Assembly (NCBI GenBank): GCA_033807775.1
Contig: CM066326.1
Coordinates: 95,272,873 to 95,336,872 of the forward strand
Reading direction: 5' to 3'
Origin: Saussurea involucrata
Taxonomy: Eukaryota > Streptophyta > Magnoliopsida > Asterales > Asteraceae
DNA length: 64,000 nucleotides
Shown: positions 61,901 through 64,000 of the stretch, piece after piece
Numbering within the stretch: the stretch's first letter is position 1
How the letters are laid out: every line of letters begins with the position of its first letter
Notes under the pieces: generated by a model
Told to the model about the DNA's origin: nothing
Database searches by the model: none
The model's input: only the letters and a program-made list of their open reading frames with translations
Program-made: the position numbers and the translations under genes

Positions 61901-64000
61901 GTTTATTTAAGTTAAGGAACTAAACAAGCATATAATCATGATTAACATCTACATAGCACCTAACCAGTGATTGACCAAATGATGAGTGGACTTTGAGCAA
62001 AAATTACAGATTGCTTCACAGGGTTAAACACAAAAACAAACTAAAATAATATGAAAGTGATGAACCCACTAACAATTAAAACAATTTGAGTCTTAACTGA
62101 GTCAACAATAAACTGTCCAGAAGCACAGTTGAACTAAAAACCCATAAATTCTCTTATAAAACACAATTAATTATAAATTTGAATAGAACCTATAAATCGA
62201 CTGAAGAATGATGAATCCGCTAACAATTATATGGAAAAAGACGACTACTCACGACTCTATGGAGAAGAGGGCCGGAGAAGTAAAAACCAAGAAAAATAGT
62301 CGAGTTCTGGAGTGAGCTAGGGTACAGGACAAATAGCAGTCAAATAGAGGTGAATAACCGCTATTAGCGGCACCGCGATTTCCCCCGCTATACCATCGAC
62401 GACCGCGAACCACGATATCACCGCTATAGCGGTGTGATTAACTGCATAGGGAATAGGCAACTACGCCGAAAATATGACAGATATTCCCCAACTCACAAGC
62501 AAATTTAAAGATCGGTATCTTGTTGATGTACCTGAAACTTTCCAGATATTGTTACATGATCATGCTTAACAGCCACCGTGGCCGAAGGAGGGGAAACATC
62601 AAAAACTGTATTCTCTCCCTTATAATAAGGAATAACCTCATAAACCCCTGCAGGTATATCAAAAAACGAAGTACAGTGATACAATTAACCAATAGAACTC
62701 AAAAGGCAATAAAAACACTTTGATCAGTTCACTTGAATGAGAGCTCTAGCTAGAGCCAATAATTTATATCATACACAAACATACTATGAAAATTCATCAT
62801 GTTCTTCATTAAGCAAAAAATGGTCAAATTCATTTTTATAAGTCCGCTCAAAATAAGAAAAAGACATTATGACCCAAAATGTAGCATACAGATGATGCAC
62901 ATAATAATCAGATTTCTCCTCAACATCTCGAAGAGAAAATCAGGAATCATGAACAAGGTTAATCTTATGATAATATATCGAATTGAAACCAGAAGTCAAT
63001 CAGCCATGTTAACACTCACGGACAAAGCCAAGTTACCCACCTACTATATTGAAGTAGTGATGGTGATTATGATATCATACTAGATCTTTCAATTTACAAT
63101 AATCCCATAATCCATAAACATGAAAAGATAAAGCAAGTTATTAAAGGGTAGAGCACATCACAAAGAACCCTAAAAAAGGTACCACAAAACTTTTGCCAAG
63201 CATATGTTGTTTGAATGAACCAGATTAAGTGCAATTTACATGGAAAGGAGTTGGAGGAAGAAAATCCAGAATATTACCGCATGGAATCGACTTAAACTTA
63301 AATGTTCCATCAGCATCAGATATGGCATGACAAAGAGCAGTGCTATGTCCAGAGGCATTACCGGAACCCTGTGGGCAGTGCACTTCCTTGACATCATTCG
63401 AGTACAGATAAAAGTGAACCCCCAAAATAGGGTTTTCCTGAGACATCATGATAGAGGTTGAGCATTAGTTTTGCCAGTAATCACAGTAATTCAACATCCA
63501 ATGGAACTAGTACAATTTATCTTCTTTGACTGCTATATCAATATAACTGTATCGCTAGTACCACTATATCACTAAATAAATGAAGAGTAATTCAGTCAAT
63601 TAGAATATAGAGCATATGGTGGACTCAGAAAGATCAAATTTACATTTCAAAAGTTCAAAGAAAGAAAGACTCACCTGGGCAACTACCAATCCACTAATAT
63701 CATAGCCAGAGACAAAGAAGATATCATCAACTTCACCATTTCCGAACCCCAATTCAACCTGTTGAAATTTATATGCAGGATGAGAAGTTGAGAACCAAGT
63801 GAATTGTGTTTGCATACCGGGGTAACAAACACATGGCAGTTGAGTGGAAACGAACTAACTGAAAATGAATGAGGAAGATAATAGGAAAAAGCTAGTATAT
63901 GTATATGTATATGTAAATGACCTCTGTGGAACCTTCAACTTTGATATTCAGGTCATCATGGGATGCACGTAGGTTGTATCTTCCTACACATTAAAATAGT
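52958..64000 (-). CDS. NOMO-like ER membrane protein (carbohydrate-binding-like fold), 5' end beyond the window
   Basis: Twenty exons, 5' to 3': 63,922-63,983; 63,675-63,758; 63,278-63,437; 62,532-62,647; 61,744-61,872; 59,828-59,899; 59,646-59,741; 59,168-59,245; 57,567-57,695; 56,959-57,135; 56,289-56,492; 56,078-56,191; 55,737-55,984; 55,599-55,644; 55,044-55,523; 54,863-54,954; 54,047-54,275; 53,534-53,890; 53,254-53,327; 52,958-53,066. All phases close, giving 1,017 residues; about 200 N-terminal ones lie outside. The chain is a row of beta-sandwich repeats (FSVGGRVVDANGKGVDGVKI and DKEGYYKLDQ are typical), then one membrane helix (YPLIVGVSLIALLISM) and a short basic tail ending KRTY. 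In animals NOMO partners nicalin and TMEM147 in a complex at the Sec61 translocon; the plant role is less clear. One intron uses GC-AG borders (donor 59,826-59,827). Confidence 0.93.
60157..60503. mobile_element. Tourist-like MITE in a NOMO intron
   Basis: 347 bp with terminal inverted repeats GGGTCCGTTTGGTTTGCA at both ends (then AGAGTGGAATGGATT against GGAATGGAATGGATT) and a TAA duplication at each side (60,154-60,156 and 60,504-60,506). The 3-bp TAA target and GGG start fit the PIF/Harbinger (Tourist) group. Noncoding. Confidence 0.9.
60826..61376. repeat. CCGCTATA-type repeat in a NOMO intron
   Basis: Words of the form ccgctata(g/c)c and ccaccgct recur at 60,833-60,925 and at 61,310-61,340. 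The same wording, with a perfect 14-bp palindrome ACCGCTATAGCGGT, occurs in the next upstream intron at 62,353-62,433. This is probably debris of a hAT-like DNA transposon; ends and target duplication could not be fixed. Confidence 0.35.

Overview
The window is nuclear DNA of a flowering plant. It shows multi-exon genes with GT-AG introns, a PPR gene and dense nested LTR retrotransposons. The Copia element carries an extra downstream reading frame of a kind I know mainly as 'hypothetical' retrotransposon proteins from Asteraceae, so a daisy-family eudicot is the best guess. This is inference; no marker in the window fixes the species.

Left part, 1-38,200: almost entirely transposable elements. 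A decayed SIRE-like Copia relic (about 1-3,850, minus strand) is followed by an LTR-like stretch, a long-TIR DNA element (5,111-6,397) and a second TIR element holding a GC-rich minisatellite (6,415-7,661). A full-length 10.9 kb Copia element (8,503-19,427, minus strand, 5-bp target duplication AAGGC) interrupts the leader of an Athila-type plus-strand reading frame. That frame continues to a 3' LTR ending near 24,046. Next come a Copia LTR and RNase H remnant (about 24,770-26,462), a young gag-protease-only Ty3/gypsy element with two near-identical 1,341-bp LTRs (26,463-33,806, minus strand), the 3' end and LTR of another plus-strand gypsy element (33,807-36,654) and one more Copia relic (36,656-37,985).

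Right part, 38,600-64,000: ordinary genes. They are an ERdj3B-type ER-lumenal DnaJ gene (39,013-43,551, plus, ten exons, with a canonical ER-stress element upstream), a small unrecognised four-exon gene (45,320-46,367, minus), a secreted, highly acidic repeat protein with a PMEI-like tail (47,444-49,984, minus), an intronless PLS/E-class PPR gene (50,695-52,311, plus), and the last twenty exons of a NOMO-like gene (52,958 to beyond 64,000, minus) with a Tourist MITE in one intron. Two of the five, the DnaJ chaperone and NOMO, act in the ER. From memory their Arabidopsis counterparts also lie close together on chromosome 3.

The most unusual signal is shared by the retrotransposons. Each family reuses its own short, often palindromic word in LTRs and untranslated internal DNA, and in one case inside the gag coding sequence as well. 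In the young gypsy element three hairpins have different but still complementary stems, each joined to a copy of the polypurine-tract sequence. In the full-length Copia a 21-copy array of its word plus a TATA box precedes the downstream frame, resembling a second, LTR-like promoter.
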